64,000 nucleotides of DNA from Dryococelus australis (taxonomy: Eukaryota; Arthropoda; Insecta; Phasmatodea; Phasmatidae): positions 136,694,663 through 136,758,662 of the forward strand of contig CM057000.1 in assembly GCA_029891345.1 (NCBI GenBank), read 5' to 3'. The notes below the pieces were generated by a model, which was given only the letters and a program-made list of their open reading frames with translations, searched no databases and was not told where the DNA came from. Within the stretch, counting starts at the first letter, position 1. Each line of letters opens with the position of its first letter. Below, piece by piece: positions 1 through 11,410 of this stretch. A program made the position numbers and the translations under genes.

Positions 1-305
1 TCTCCCCACTAGATATAATAGGACCTACAATGTTCTTATTGAGCACTATGTATTGTGTGTACGTGAAAAATTGGAGTAACACACACACTGGCATAATATA
101 GAAGTGGAATTAATTTCTTGTAAAATGTTTTACTTTGCTATTATTGAAACAATAATGGCTCGACTTAAGCCAGTTAATACTTTATTTCGAATTTAAATTA
201 ATTAAATAAGGTTCGTTAGCACTTTTAAAGGGGGTTTGCCATGCGACGAATACAAGTTTTTGTTTAAACTGTATATACACATTTATAAGTACAAAAATAT
301 GAGTA
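1..305. other. AT-rich DNA, nothing recognised
   Basis: Low-complexity AT-rich sequence before the first MITE. Stops are frequent in all frames and I see no gene, RNA or repeat with a partner elsewhere in the window. Confidence 0.5.
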
Positions 306-546
306 TATAGGCTGTTCACGGTAAAGTGAAATACTTTTGAGTCCCTTTTTGCGTTTTCCTTCAAGCCATTTCTTATCCTTTAACTACATTCTCAAATAAA
401 TATTGTCATGTGAGTAATAAACACAATGTGTATATTCCACCGCACTCGGAAGACAACGTCAAAGGCTAAAATAAAATATATTTATTGACTTTTATTCCAA
501 ATGAAAGTGCTTTCAAAAGTGCTCACTTTGCCGTGAATAGCATATA
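306..546 (-). mobile_element. MITE family C, complete copy
   Basis: A 240-bp element with terminal inverted repeats. The left end reads TATAGGCTGTTCACGGTAAA and the right end is the complement of GTGAACAGCCTATA with a few changes. The interior, with a CACCGCACTCGGAAG-like block near the middle, is shared with 24432-24648, 25187-25405 and the split copy at 26824-27812, but not with families A or D, which carry the same ends. There is no coding capacity. The flanking TA fits a Tc1/mariner-type target duplication; that assignment is inference. Confidence 0.8.
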
Positions 547-1194
547 TTAGGATTTCGAGTGCTTCGTTACGAAAATTCTGACACCAAAATTAGCCTGAGA
601 ATGTTCTCCGGCCCCAGCAGGTACTCTTACAAACTTGTGGTTTACCAATCGTTTACGTGCAGTCTTTTCACGAACATTACAGTTATTTATTACTATAGAT
701 AATTTACATATTTTTATAGCTTAACCTATGTAGCTAACGATGTAATGCCGCGGGTACAAAACCAATTTCGTTCTGAAAATTTTGAGAAAAACTGTATGTG
801 TAAATAGAACCGATAATGTAACACACACTTGAACGAGCGTATAACGTTTCGTACAAAGTCTTTTCTTTGATTTCACATACTATAAATAAAATATTGGTGA
901 GTTATAAAGAAATATATTCCATGCTGCGTTGTCAGCAACAACTAATCTTCAGTTGCCCCGAATGCGGTGAGCGAATAAGACTTCGAAATCTAACCTGGAA
1001 GTGTCAATTTCGCCTTCGATGCTCCTTGGTGCTTCACTACCGCATGTTCCCCTCCGAGAATTCCATAAATAACACTATCGTACTCGAGGTCGGTAGGAAA
1101 GTGACTCTTATACCTGTGGTTTCGCGATTGATTGCCGAGTAACAGAGATGTAGTTTGATTAGCTTGGAATGTTATTCCCCACCCTCTCCTCCCT
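547..1194. other. Unassigned AT-rich sequence
   Basis: No repeat partner and no convincing gene. A 91-codon open frame at 867-1142 contains one CPECG motif but no second zinc-binding half and no known domain, so I do not call it. Confidence 0.4.
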
Positions 1195-1385
1195 GGGGGC
1201 CGCGGTGGTGTAGTGGTTAGACTACTCCCCCCCCCCCCCCCTCCGTCACCTAGGCGAACCAGGCTTGACTCCCTGCGGGGTCACCCTCCTTGATCTTCAC
1301 AAGTGCTCCATACTTGCCACACCCTCATCGGATCTCAAGACCTCGCTGTTCAAAGAGCCGCCCAGATCTCTCTTCGCTCGCCCTA
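1195..1385 (+). mobile_element. tRNA-derived SINE
   Basis: The 5' part looks like a tRNA. An A-box-like TGGTGTAGTGG is followed, after a poly(C) slip, by a B-box-like GGCTTGACTCC, which together make an internal RNA polymerase III promoter. The body, ATCGGATCTCAAGACCTCG then AGAGCCGCCCAGATCTCTCT, recurs on the minus strand at 8356-8586. SINEs of this kind are moved in trans by LINE reverse transcriptases. The poly(C) run between the boxes is unusual and may be assembly or slippage noise. Confidence 0.75.
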
Positions 1386-1509
1386 ACCTAAAATTATCAT
1401 ATTGTTATTGAATTAAACTTTTACTTTATTAATAAATTATAATATTTCATATGTAACGAATGTGAATATAAACAAACATAATAGGCGCTTCTGTTGGTAA
1501 TGCCTAGCA

Positions 1510-1931
1510 TAGGCTGTTCACTGTAAAATGAGCACTTGAAACCCCTGCTTAAGATCTACTTGCATACATGATGTGTGTTCTTCCGCCTTATGTAAAATTA
1601 ACGTTGCCATGGGCCTCATCACTTTATTCATGCGTGTCAGTCAAGTGAAACTGCGAAATTATTATTATTATTATTATATATATATTACAAATCTGTTCAT
1701 TTTTAAACTTCAATGCATTTAAAAAAAATACAGAAAGCGAGAGAAATAATTTAACTTATCTCAAATGGTTATATAACACTTTTTGTTCGACATTAATATA
1801 TGGAACTACTTTCCTCTCCATCGTTATCAACTTACCGGACACTTGTCGCTCATTAAAATATATGCAGGTAGGGGCAATGATTTTTTTCTAAGGTTGATTT
1901 CAAAAGTACTCGCATTATCGTGAACAGCTTT
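1510..1931 (-). mobile_element. MITE family A, complete copy
   Basis: About 420 bp with shared ends: ATAGGCTGTTCACTGTAAAA on the left and TTATCGTGAACAGC on the right. Interior landmarks common to all A copies are the TTCTTCCGCCTTATGTAAAA block, the GGGCCTCATCACTTTATTCA block and a TATATGCAGG block near the far end. Non-coding. Confidence 0.85.
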
Positions 1932-1952
1932 TAAGAAATAGTTCTCGTGGAA

Positions 1953-2117
1953 AATATTGATAAAGTGCGTGCACACGAACTAATCCGATGCGTTGCCCCT
2001 TTGGTGTAGTTTTCTAAACAAGTTTAAGCTTAGTTCGCACGAGGCGGAGTAATATCCTGGACGTACAACTTTAGTAGGGCTTCAGAAAATTTGGAATTAA
2101 TCATGAACGGACTATAC
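1953..2117 (+). mobile_element. MITE family B, 3' half only
   Basis: This matches the right half of the complete B copy at 60132-60560, from the GTGCGCACAAATGC-like block to the terminal GAACGGACTATA. The left half is missing. The sequence begins about 20 bp after the adjacent A copy ends. Confidence 0.7.
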
Positions 2118-2381
2118 TTACGTAGTGAAATCTTCTACTAAGAAAGACGTTGTTTCAAGTTAGATGGAAGTGGTGCACTGCACACAGTCGCAGGAATGGG
2201 AGGGCGGTGTTCCATGTTTTCCTTGACCTTGGCATTTGATGAACGGACTTGGTTAACTTGCAGCTCTGGTGGCAGTTAATTGGACTCGTGACGACGCTGT
2301 CGTGAGAGCTGCCCTAGCCGGTCGCTGCTACTTCGTTCTCTAGCCGCTGAACTACGGGCAAGTAGCGGTTCGGTCCATATA

Positions 2382-2447
2382 CTAAAAATGATGTAGACCG
2401 ATCTCGCTCGCTGCGCACAACCAATCTCAGTGTCCCAGCATTGAACC
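2382..2447 (-). repeat. Dispersed 66-bp repeat core (copy 1)
   Basis: On the minus strand this matches 21520-21585 closely, including GAGATTGGTTGTGC and the flanking GTTCAATGCTGGGACAC. A third, internally deleted match lies at 6544-6602. The surrounding sequence differs, so this is a conserved core of some unidentified repeat. Confidence 0.6.
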
Positions 2448-3776
2448 ATCGAGTAAAGAGTGGGCATGGGATAGGAAAAAGTCTGACCAGTTTTATGCGT
2501 TAGTTCCGCTGTTGATCCAGAGGAGCGCTAGTAACTCTGGCCTCGGCTCACCCACGTGTTCGTTCAAGTTCTGTCAGAGGCGAGTCTGTCACACGCGAGT
2601 TACCAGCGTTCGTTGCAGCTGTGAATACCCAACTCATGATTTACTAGTGGCGGTCATGGCAAGTGTTTCGTTTATGTCGTAGAATTGTGTGTTTGCGGAA
2701 ATGTGCAGCGATATCGACTACTGTCTGGTTTTATTTACCTCTGCGAAAATTAATTATCATTAATATATAACGGTCACTGTTATTATAATCTATTATTTTA
2801 TTATAGTTTAGGTGTTCATGATAAAATACGAGTACTGTTGGCACTTACAATAACAAACGTCATATTAATAATGAATGATGTCAACTTTCGTTCCGTTCTT
2901 ACGTGAAAGGAAATGGACAGGAGATAATTGTTCAACAATTGAGAAATATATGTTAAACGCACGACGGTCTACAATTGAACACAATGTTTACAATTTGGGG
3001 TTGTGATCTACTACATAGATGACTGATCGTACAAATTATCATTACGGTCAATATGTCGATTCGAGTGTCATTAAGACTGTGTCCGAACCTAGGAATGCAT
3101 TTATGTATATAAGCATACTCCACCCGGCTCGATAAGTCATTCCTTTCTTGTAAGATTGGTTTATAGGAACACTTTCATTGTCATGCGATTTCCAGCTACA
3201 GCTCCTAATGGATTGATAGTTCTAAAGCTATGTGCCTACGTTCCAGCCCATATCCAGTATGTCTTTTCCGTCGCAGGTTTCAATCCGGACGTTGTCGACA
3301 GTCACTTGTTTAGCACTCGCGACAACACATTCTTACATTAACAGTGAAAATATGTTTTGTATAAATTAAATGCTTAAAATTGACGTAATATTTCTACGAT
3401 CATTACTGGAATGCTGCGAATATTTTAATAAACAAGACAATAATATAATATCCAATAACGACTTAAAATAAAACATGTGTTGCGAAATATATTCTTGCTT
3501 TCTAAAACATGTCTAGTGTATTTTATAAAAAAAAAAAAAAAAAAAAAAAAAAGTACGCATTTGGGCGTGCATTTTGAATGTCAAAACCAACATGGCGCAG
3601 ATTTTGTCATTTTGTATTTTTGTCCACATCCGCTATATACAAGTTACGAAATATCATTTTACTAAGTACGTCACAATGTTTGTATAAAATATCGGGTCAC
3701 GTGATCATTTTGTCAACACAATCTGCCATTTCGGACACGGCCTACATTTACAATACAAAACCTAATTCATTTAGGA
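2448..3776. other. Unassigned, with a poly(A) run
   Basis: AT-rich sequence without a convincing gene. A pure A-run lies at about 3527-3552; it has no recognisable retroposon body in front of it. Confidence 0.4.
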
Positions 3777-3962
3777 TTATGCAGTAGGTGCTTCTCTGTC
3801 ATACGAAACACGTCTTCTGTATTTGAAGTTTTCCATTAATGTTTTAATTCTTAATTCCAGTGAATTTAAACAGGCAGCAAGCCTGTCATGTTTACTTTTG
3901 TTCCTAACAACACCGCGTAAGAAACAACCATAATGAAGCAGATCATACTTCAAAGCCGACAT
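3777..3962 (-). pseudogene. Possible mariner-type transposase C-terminal relic
   Basis: The 61-residue minus-strand frame has a DL-x3-YGCFLRG-VVRNK stretch, then ACLNSLELRIKTLMENF. This resembles the end of mariner-family transposases, where a D-L-x-P-x-D/Y-F-x-L-W-G catalytic block is followed by an (R/T)xLxELKxRI helix. The third catalytic acid and the usual W are not intact. No upstream catalytic domain or TIRs were found. I place it here only on pattern resemblance; chance similarity is quite possible. Confidence 0.25.
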
Positions 3963-6543
3963 TTGCTATTAGAGAAGCTTATTATTTGTGAACAAGTATA
4001 TTCGTCAACATGTGCACATACACGCCTTTGTCATATTGTTTTATACTTAAATTACTGTAAATAACAGTTTCCCGCCAACAACACCGACTGCTCTGTACTG
4101 ATTGGTCGTAGCCTCAACATTTTTTCTAAAGATATAAAATACAACTATTTATTTCAATGCTTGAGGAAATCCCACCAACGCACACGACCTAATAAGTTCC
4201 ACTGGGAACTAAAACATAAGAGAACACACATTCGTTTCTTCTGCACGCATCTTAAAGCACAATATAATGCTGAAATATTTATATTGTTAATCCAGCTTTA
4301 CTTCAGACGTCACAGCTTACGCTGCATTACGGTGTGCAGGTGTGTATAAACGCAGTCGAATAAATACATTTCTCTGTTCATAGTGTACAGTTGTTACCAA
4401 GAATAACAGAAATATTATTAAATATCTTGACTATGTCAAAAGTTTTTCGTGTATTCTGGAATGTTTTTCGTCTCCTAGCCTACAAATGGATAATGACAAC
4501 AATTTACGAACCCTATGTACAAATTGGAATGATTTGTGACAGTAGGGCATTCTTGTGTGTTAACTTTGTGGCATATTTACATAATTATAATTTACTTTTC
4601 CTGAAGTAATTCTGTGTGGCATATGTTTTGTTGAATGAATAAATACTTTTTTCGTTGATGACCACTCATTTTGTTTGCACAATTATACTATACTAACGAA
4701 ATATATTTTATAACATGTACGATCATCTTAACAAGGAGTGTTAATTCATACAGCAAGTGTAGATTCGATTCGTTTATCGTAGGTATTTTCTCCATTTTAC
4801 TAGCATTCTCCTACCAGTTAACAATGTTAATTGTAATATGTTAGTATAATACTAGATGTATGTAGTGTATAATATTTGCAAAACAGTTTTTCTTCCGATA
4901 TTTAAAAATGATTTAAGAAGTTTCTGGAGCCTAAACTATGCGCGAGAGGTGCGAGTCGTTTAAGCCGTACTTGCACGATGCTCAATTTCTGCTACTTTCT
5001 GTTATTCTCATTGGCACAACAGAAGGCATATAATTTTCTATAGCAGAGGGCAAGAAAGTGCTATAGAAACTTGTAAATGGTAGGCAAAACAACTCGCAGG
5101 GGACAAGGATACAAATGCAGCCCAATTTTATATGTAAATGCTTTGTGGTGCGTCCAAAAGGGACGACGATTATTTATTTTTTTTCCCCTGAAGACTAAAT
5201 TGGTTTATATTTTAATGTACGAATACTATTAATGTATGGAAAATGATAGGAGTAACGGCACTGATTATGTATGGAAAACAAGATACTGTAGTCACACGTA
5301 TGTACGACGGGCATTTATGCCAGTCATTACAACATTGGCATATTATTTAAACAAGGGCGTAGCTAGGAATGTACTCTAGGTGGGTAGGGGGGGGGGGAGA
5401 CGAGAGAGATTGCTTATGTCTATTTCTGAACAAAATACAAAACTTATATTATTACAAATTTATTATAATCAATGGCTTCGTGTATAGATATGAAACCACA
5501 CAATGCTATAAACATTCTTCATATTCAAGGCAGATCACATATTCCTTGAATTAACACATAATAATACTTGAGGCTTTCATGTGTGCCGTTTAACATTACT
5601 CACGATATACAGATCAAATTATCTACTCTAGAAAACAATCTATGTGATTAACAAACAACCACTGCTCGTTGACTGTACTGTGCTGGTACTTGCGTATTAT
5701 TACTTTTAGACAAAGATACTCTGGAAATAAACATTTTCTAACAATAAACTAAGTTATAAACTGCTATAATGTGTCGCATAAAAAACTCGATACCCGCCGG
5801 AGATCCCAACTCTAAAACCTAGAACTACAATGCACACGTGTAATAAGATATCATGTAGCACATAAATCCACAGTTATCGCGCGTATTTTTTAAAGTGGTG
5901 TTTATTCTTTTATTATGACTGTGTGAGTGATATGCAACGTTTCCCGTTACTTATGCGTACATTATGTTTCATCTTGTTCATTCATATGTTTTATAGAACT
6001 TGTAAACTTTTCGTAAACAGATATATACGACGTGAGGAAGGAACTTGGGTGTCCGCCATCTTGTCTGTCCCAGCGTGTGGGTATAACAGACGATCAGAAC
6101 ACTTTCTACTGTTGCGGCGTTGGGGCTGGTGGGACGAGAGATGGAGTATGAGTGAGAGAGAGGGTAGATGTCAATGTGGCAACGCCGAAGTCATTCCCCC
6201 CCACGCTCGCGCCACGAAAATGGACTAGCGCGGCGTGGTGTTCATCCCTCGAACTACAGCTGGAGTGGTCAGAAAACCTAACCTGAGGAAGTCCACTCTA
6301 GGTATAGCTGCTTTTCTGCCAACACGTCTAGTGAAAATGGCGTGGTATGAGTTTTAGACTAGAAAACTGATGCTTTGAGATGTATTTATACTTCCTCTAA
6401 CCTATTTTCAATGCAGTTTGATTTCATTGAAATTGGTAAAAGTATTTTATCCATATAATAGTTACTGTCATTAAAAATTTATATGTAAACACACTTTTAT
6501 CCCTGTTGGCCACGTGACTTTGACAGGTGTGTTCCTTTGGGGT
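3963..6543. other. Unassigned AT-rich sequence
   Basis: No domain-bearing frame and no repeat partner. A short poly(G) run sits at about 5387-5397, and a modestly GC-richer patch at 6040-6240 contains a 101-codon open frame without recognisable features. Confidence 0.4.
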
Positions 6544-6602
6544 AGGTCAATGTTGGGTACATGCGCAGAAGAGGAATAAGCGGTCTACCTCATCTTTACT
6601 CA
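6544..6602 (+). repeat. Dispersed repeat core (copy 3, internally deleted)
   Basis: TCAATGTTGGG and CGGTCTACCTCATCTTTACT align in order with the copies at 21520-21585 and 2382-2447. The stretch between them is about 10 bp shorter. Confidence 0.4.
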
Positions 6603-6696
6603 ATGGTTCGGTCAGAGGCAGGACTATATATCTGCTGTGAGTTTAGTGTTACAAATCGTCTAAGAGAGTATGTCGAGTCTTGAGGGATGGAGGCGT

Positions 6697-7185
6697 TCTA
6701 TATAGATATATATAGATAGTATAAAACAAAGTCGTCTGGTTGTGTGTCTGTGTGTTTGTGTATTCGGATATGGCTTCTAAACTACTTGATGGATTTTGAC
6801 GCGGTTTTCACCATCATTTAGAGAATTTATTGAGGGAGGTTTAGATATAAAATGCATTCATATTTAATGTAAGGATATTAGATAAATGTCTAAGTTTTAT
6901 AATCAAGTCGGAAAAAGCCTCTCTTCGTGTGCGTACATGGCTTACCCTGTCTAAACCATAAGAGATGCGCCAAATTAATGCACTACGGAATTGTAGATCT
7001 CAAAAAGGTCTACAAAATCCTACGCGACAACAGTGACCATTTTTGTCTTTTAAAATTCGATTACAAATAGGGGTTCATTTACGAAGACTTTTTGAACAAC
7101 ACAGTATTAATCCTTACCAAATGAAATATGTTGGTTGCGCCATATTTGTAAATCGCACCCGAGCGAAGCCGGGGCTGGTCGCTAG
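6697..7185 (+). mobile_element. Non-autonomous Helitron-like element
   Basis: The 489-bp sequence begins TCTATATAGATA and ends GGTCGCTAG before a T. About 12 bp before the end is a hairpin-forming CCCGAGCGAAGCCGGG. A TC start, a 3' hairpin and a CTAG end before T are the classic Helitron signature. The opening TATAAAACAAAGTCG and GGATTTTGACGCGGTTTT are reminiscent of widespread arthropod repeats, from memory only. No Rep/helicase is present, so a copy would depend on an autonomous element. Family assignment is inference. Confidence 0.45.
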
Positions 7186-7905
7186 TTTACAATAAGTCAC
7201 AGTGTTTCATTACATAGTGTAGTCGACCATATGCCGCGTATGTTTGACATTTCATTCATAAGGAATGTGCAGGCAGAGTTTGTAGGTGTTTTACTAACTC
7301 GTCTTGTATTCATTTTCGCTTCTGTGTTACAGACATTCCTCCAACTTCTATGCAGCACATAATTTGCGTTCTGATTGCACCAACATTATAGTAATTAGGG
7401 AAGTAAAGGAACCGTTCAGGTTTAGGATTACATCTATTCGATGGACTTGAGTCTAATCCATCTTAGCTCTGGTAAATTTACTATTGACCATCGTGGATAT
7501 CAATGAACAGACCAAAGCAAATGGGTTTTATTAAACTAAACAATGCCAATACTAATCATAGATTTTACTTGAGCCATTCCGCCCAAGTGATTTACTTTTA
7601 GAATGTCGAAAACCTCCGCCTTATCGCGAGAATCCCTAACACGCTGGCAGGAAACGGGTACGAGAGAGTTGCGTTATTGACGTCATCGATATCAGGAATA
7701 AACACACTGCTCATTGTCATAAATTGCATGTAAACAAGCAATGTTGGTAACCTGGATAAGAAGTGCACACTCTCATTTTTGCGCACAATTTTCCAAAACT
7801 GATTCAAACATATCTATTCAAATCCACTGATACCTACCAGATAACCTCACGATTAAAAATGTAATAGTTTTACTGATACACAGTTGGTAGTTTATTCTGT
7901 CAAAA
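7186..7905. other. Unassigned sequence
   Basis: No gene, RNA or repeat recognised between the Helitron-like element and the tandem array. Confidence 0.4.
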
Positions 7906-8073
7906 ATCTGGATTGCATTTGAGGCAGACTGCAGCAACCATATCGATATCAGAGCGCAAATATCTGGATTGCATTTGAGGCAGACTGCAGCAACCATATC
8001 GATATCAGAGCGCAAATATCTGGATTGCATTTGAGGCAGACTGCAGCAACCATATCGATATCAGAGCGCAAAT
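7906..8073. repeat. 56-bp tandem repeat, 3 copies
   Basis: Three head-to-tail, practically identical units beginning ATCTGGATTGCATTTGAGGC and ending AGAGCGCAAAT. Each unit contains ATCGATATC. There are no spacers between units. Confidence 0.95.
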
Positions 8074-8355
8074 ATTTGGGTAAGTATTTGACCCTAGATG
8101 TGATTTTTTAACTTAATTCTGTTCCCACGCCTAGTCACGTAATCGCAAATACAATATTTACAGTTGAAAGTCCTGTGCAAACAGATAAAAAAAATAATAA
8201 TAATAAGTGACTGGCTCATATCGTAGGTAATGTGATGTCACGAGTGTTGAAAGCCTAGAGCAAGCAGAAAACCATCTCACATTTTGCGTCTTGGCACTGT
8301 TCCCTTTTACGGGGCGTACAGTCAGTTCGTGGACACGGTGACGCGTGGCTGCATA

Positions 8356-8586
8356 CACTCAGGTGCCAATCATGTTGAGAGAGAGATCTGGACGGCTCTT
8401 AACGTCGAGGTCTTGAGAGCCGATGACGGTGGAACGAGGTGAGAACGGAGCAGCGCCGGAATTCAAGGGCAGGAGGAACGGGAGATCACCGAGTAAACCC
8501 GCCGACCAGCGACTTCGTCCGGCACGATTGCCGCTCGCGAAAATCCGGGAGTGTTCCGGCTGAGTATGTGGCGCTAATCTGTCCAC
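8356..8586 (-). mobile_element. tRNA-derived SINE, 5'-truncated
   Basis: Read on the minus strand it carries the body of the SINE family: CCCGGATTTTC, a CGATGCCGCTGGTCG-like block, CCGGCGCTGCTCC, then TCATCGGCTCTCAAGACC and GAGCCGTCCAGATCTCTCT. These blocks match the SINEs at 1195, 35957 and 54329. The tRNA-like head with its A and B boxes is missing, a usual result of incomplete reverse transcription. Confidence 0.7.
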
Positions 8587-8602
8587 GAACTTGATTCACA
8601 GT

Positions 8603-8867
8603 GGCGGTAAAATCGATTTGCGGTTTCTTCACACCTTTGAAAATCATCTCACGCAAGATTGGTTGTTTTCTAAATAATTTAGGTATTACAATTATTCTGG
8701 TAGCATGAAAGTATCTATTTTTTTTGCTAATCTGAGCTTTAAATTATATTTTATGTGTAAATTATAATATTTCATTTATAATTAATATAAATCGTAATAG
8801 AAATAATATATGTATTACTCATGCTCAGTAATAGAGTGCGCACGAATGTGGTGCGCTATCCTTTTTG
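8603..8867 (+). mobile_element. MITE family B, left part, abutting a LINE
   Basis: It starts at the GCGGTTTCTTCACACC block of family B and runs through the GAGTGCGCACGAATG block to TTGGTGTAAG. There it breaks off exactly where reverse-transcriptase coding sequence begins. The missing right half is not found after the LINE. Confidence 0.65.
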
Positions 8868-10054
8868 GTGTAAGGATAAGGGAAGGATAAGAAACTCCCA
8901 CAAAGTTATAGGCCAATTAGCCTTTCAAATACACTTTCTAAAGTTGTGGAATATATAATCCTAAGACGGATTAATTCTCATATAAGTAACAATAATTTAC
9001 TTTCCGAAGAACACTTTAGCTTTAGACAAAAGCACTCCACAACACACCAATTAGTACGAATCACTGAATATATTAACCATCTCTTTAACTGGAAAGACTA
9101 TGTAGTCGCAGTTTTCTTAGATATCGAAAAGGCTTTTGACAGAGTTTTTCATGCTGGATTAATTTATAAATTATATGAATTAAAATTCCCCGATTGCTAT
9201 ATTAAATTATTAGCCAGCTATTTGAATCGCAGAACCTTTTCTGTACATTGCGAAGGGGCGAAATCAGAGTGTAAAACCATTTATGCTGGAGTGCCTCAAG
9301 GCAGTATACTTGGCCCAGTTTTATTTAATCTTTACATAAACGATTTACCGAAACCAGACCACCGACTGGTGCAATTCGGTTGCTATGTCGATGACACTGT
9401 CATATCTAGTCGCTCACACGACCTCGGCCTAGCAACACGACGATTACAACCTGCCTTAACAGCCTTTCAAGAGTATTACACGGAATTGCGGATTAAAATC
9501 AATGTCGGGAAAAGCGAGGCAATCATTTTCACCCCAAGCTGCGAATCGTCCGCAAATCACTTTATTTGTCGAACCCATACCCCATAAAGATGTAGTTAAA
9601 TATCTAGGCGTGCATATGGACAGAAAGTTGATCTGGAAAGCACATATAGACGCCAAATGCGTAAGTGCATACGCCAGACTCTCCGCCCTGTACCCTATAC
9701 TAAATAGGCGAAGTGCCATAACACTAAACACAGCAGTATTGCTATATACCATGCTCATACGGCCTGTTATAACATATGCTGCGCCCACATGGGCTCATGC
9801 AGCTAAAACGCATATAAAGAGACTGCAGATCGTGCAAAATAAATGCCTGCGAATTGTGGCAGACGCACCTAGATACTGCCCCATTACAGATCTGCATAAC
9901 GAACTCAGTCGGAAAACTAGACGAGCACTTCGTCAAAATGGCGGAAAAATTTTACAGTGATTGTGCCACACATGCTAACCCGAAAATATCTAGTCTCGGC
10001 GATTATGATTCCGACGAGACTCACAGAAATATAAGCGGCCTTAAAGCATTTTAG
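8868..10054 (+). pseudogene. Jockey-type non-LTR retrotransposon reverse transcriptase, frameshifted
   Basis: The reverse transcriptase copies element RNA into DNA at a nicked chromosomal site. The first frame (about 8870-9587) begins near SYRPISLSN, followed by FSFRQKHSTTHQL, the DIEKAFDRV metal-binding block, GVPQGSILGP and the catalytic YVDDT. A change of frame near 9500-9590 leads to the thumb and C-terminal part (about 9502-9960: YLGVHMD, then AAPTWAHAA). A second shift near 9900 leads to a last frame ending at 10054. No endonuclease or gag-like ORF1 precedes it, so it is 5'-truncated as well as frameshifted. The motif order and lack of RNase H suit the jockey clade; the exact clade would need a tree. 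Confidence 0.9.
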
Positions 10055-10599
10055 CTCAAAGGCCACCTTAAAACACGGAAACTCGCAATGCAGGCCCTCA
10101 GCCATGCACCCGACTAACAAATTTATTCCGGAAACCCGTAATACTGCAATACATTTAACTTCAAATTACACTCTTTGACAAAATAATTATCACAAATTAG
10201 CGAAGCACTATGTGATCACAGAACAAGGCGAAGCAGTCTCTCTACAGCCTCTGGTTCGGAGATGGCCCTGTGATTCACATTGCATCCGCACTGCAATACA
10301 CACACATGTGCTACAAAACTTCTCTCATCCGACAGCTGTCTGTATGTATGGCCCGTCGCCACTGCCGATTCCAAGGCAGTCACTCGCAGCAATACAGCCG
10401 CATAAAGGCTCTGGAAGTTAATCAGCAATAACTCCAGAGATTGGTTAGCAGTGAGATGGCTTGTGGCGTAGGGTGCTGTCTGCAACGGCTGGCGAGGGTG
10501 GTGGAGTGGCACACCTACACTACACTAACACTCACTCACACCTCCATTGACACGCACTAACACACCCCTACACACAGCTGCACGCGAGGTCACAGACAA

Positions 10600-10617
10600 G
10601 GTGATAGAAATATCACC
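10600..10617. other. Perfect stem-loop with GAAA loop
   Basis: GGTGATA and TATCACC pair over 7 bp around a GAAA loop, which is a GNRA-type tetraloop if transcribed on the + strand. Confidence 0.6.
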
Positions 10618-10643
10618 TCTAATTTTAGGTTTCTTGTAATTGC

Positions 10644-10677
10644 CTGTAACACACGAACACTCTTTCCTGTGTTACAG
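10644..10677. other. Perfect 10-bp inverted repeat
   Basis: CTGTAACACA pairs exactly with TGTGTTACAG across a 14-base loop. Confidence 0.7.
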
Positions 10678-10976
10678 AGAGATAGCTGGCATCTGTCGGG
10701 TGGGTGGCTCAGTTCTGTCCCCCACCACCAGAGCCGCATAGCGCGACCCTGGTTATCAACCTAGCTACGACCTCATTTCATTTCACTTCGCATCACATTC
10801 ACAAAGTCTATCTTCGCAAACTAACACCACCCTACTTTCTCCAGCCCTACTCCAATAAAGGAATTACATTAATCGTCCGTGACTGTCGCATAGTTTTCTC
10901 CAGGCCCTCTCTGCTTTGCCTGGTTTTCTATGCCCTTACTAAACCCTTCTTCTTTCGGGGTGTGTCCATGGCTACA

Positions 10977-11017
10977 ATCGCGGCTATGGCACCAGACAAC
11001 CCTGCTATAGCCGCGAT
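10977..11017. other. Perfect 11-bp inverted repeat
   Basis: ATCGCGGCTAT pairs exactly with ATAGCCGCGAT across a 19-base loop. It lies 160 bp before the poly(A) tract. Confidence 0.75.
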
Positions 11018-11179
11018 GCATGCGCCTATTTTTATTAATTAAACCCGACCTAAGGCATAAAGAGCTTGCCCTGAGACGCATCCCATTCTCCAACCGTCTT
11101 AGCTACTAACAAGCATGCCGGAGGGCACACAGAACTATGAAGGTGCTCACGTTGGCGTAGCGGGATTTGGGGGCTCGCC

Positions 11180-11203
11180 AAAAAAAAAAAAAAAAAAAAA
11201 AAA
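11180..11203 (+). other. Poly(A) tract, probable retroposon 3' end
   Basis: An uninterrupted run of about two dozen A after GGGGGCTCGCC. It is a plausible tail for the retroposed material upstream; I could not define a target-site duplication. Confidence 0.5.
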
Positions 11204-11410
11204 ATCCTCCCGATTGCCAGTTCTTCTCGGTACTCGATCGCTTCCTGAGCTCTCACCGCCCCTGTTATTGGTGCCGAGGCTCTAACCTCTCCTATGTTAC
11301 TATGGTCAATAAAAGTGTAAATGGTAGGTGTGTGTAGGTAACCAGAGGAGTATTAAGAGATGGACATTTAGGTTTTTACTTAATTCTGTGTGTATGCATG
11401 GGTGTGTGTG

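Larger units (their letters stand above)
10055..11179 (+). other. Stem-loop-rich stretch after the LINE, possible 3' UTR
   Basis: No coding domain. It contains three perfect inverted repeats (10600-10617, 10644-10677, 10977-11017) and runs into a poly(A) tract at 11180. It may be the untranslated tail of the LINE or of a second retroposon. The length, over 1.1 kb, is long for a jockey 3' UTR, so more than one insertion is likely. Confidence 0.35.

Noticed and set aside
867..1142. Zinc-finger gene
   Set aside because: A single CPECG motif without a second pair of ligands at a suitable spacing, and no splice context.
7906..8073. CRISPR-like array
   Set aside because: Units are contiguous with no spacers, and the DNA is eukaryotic. 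The same applies to 27940-28147 and 31487-31613.
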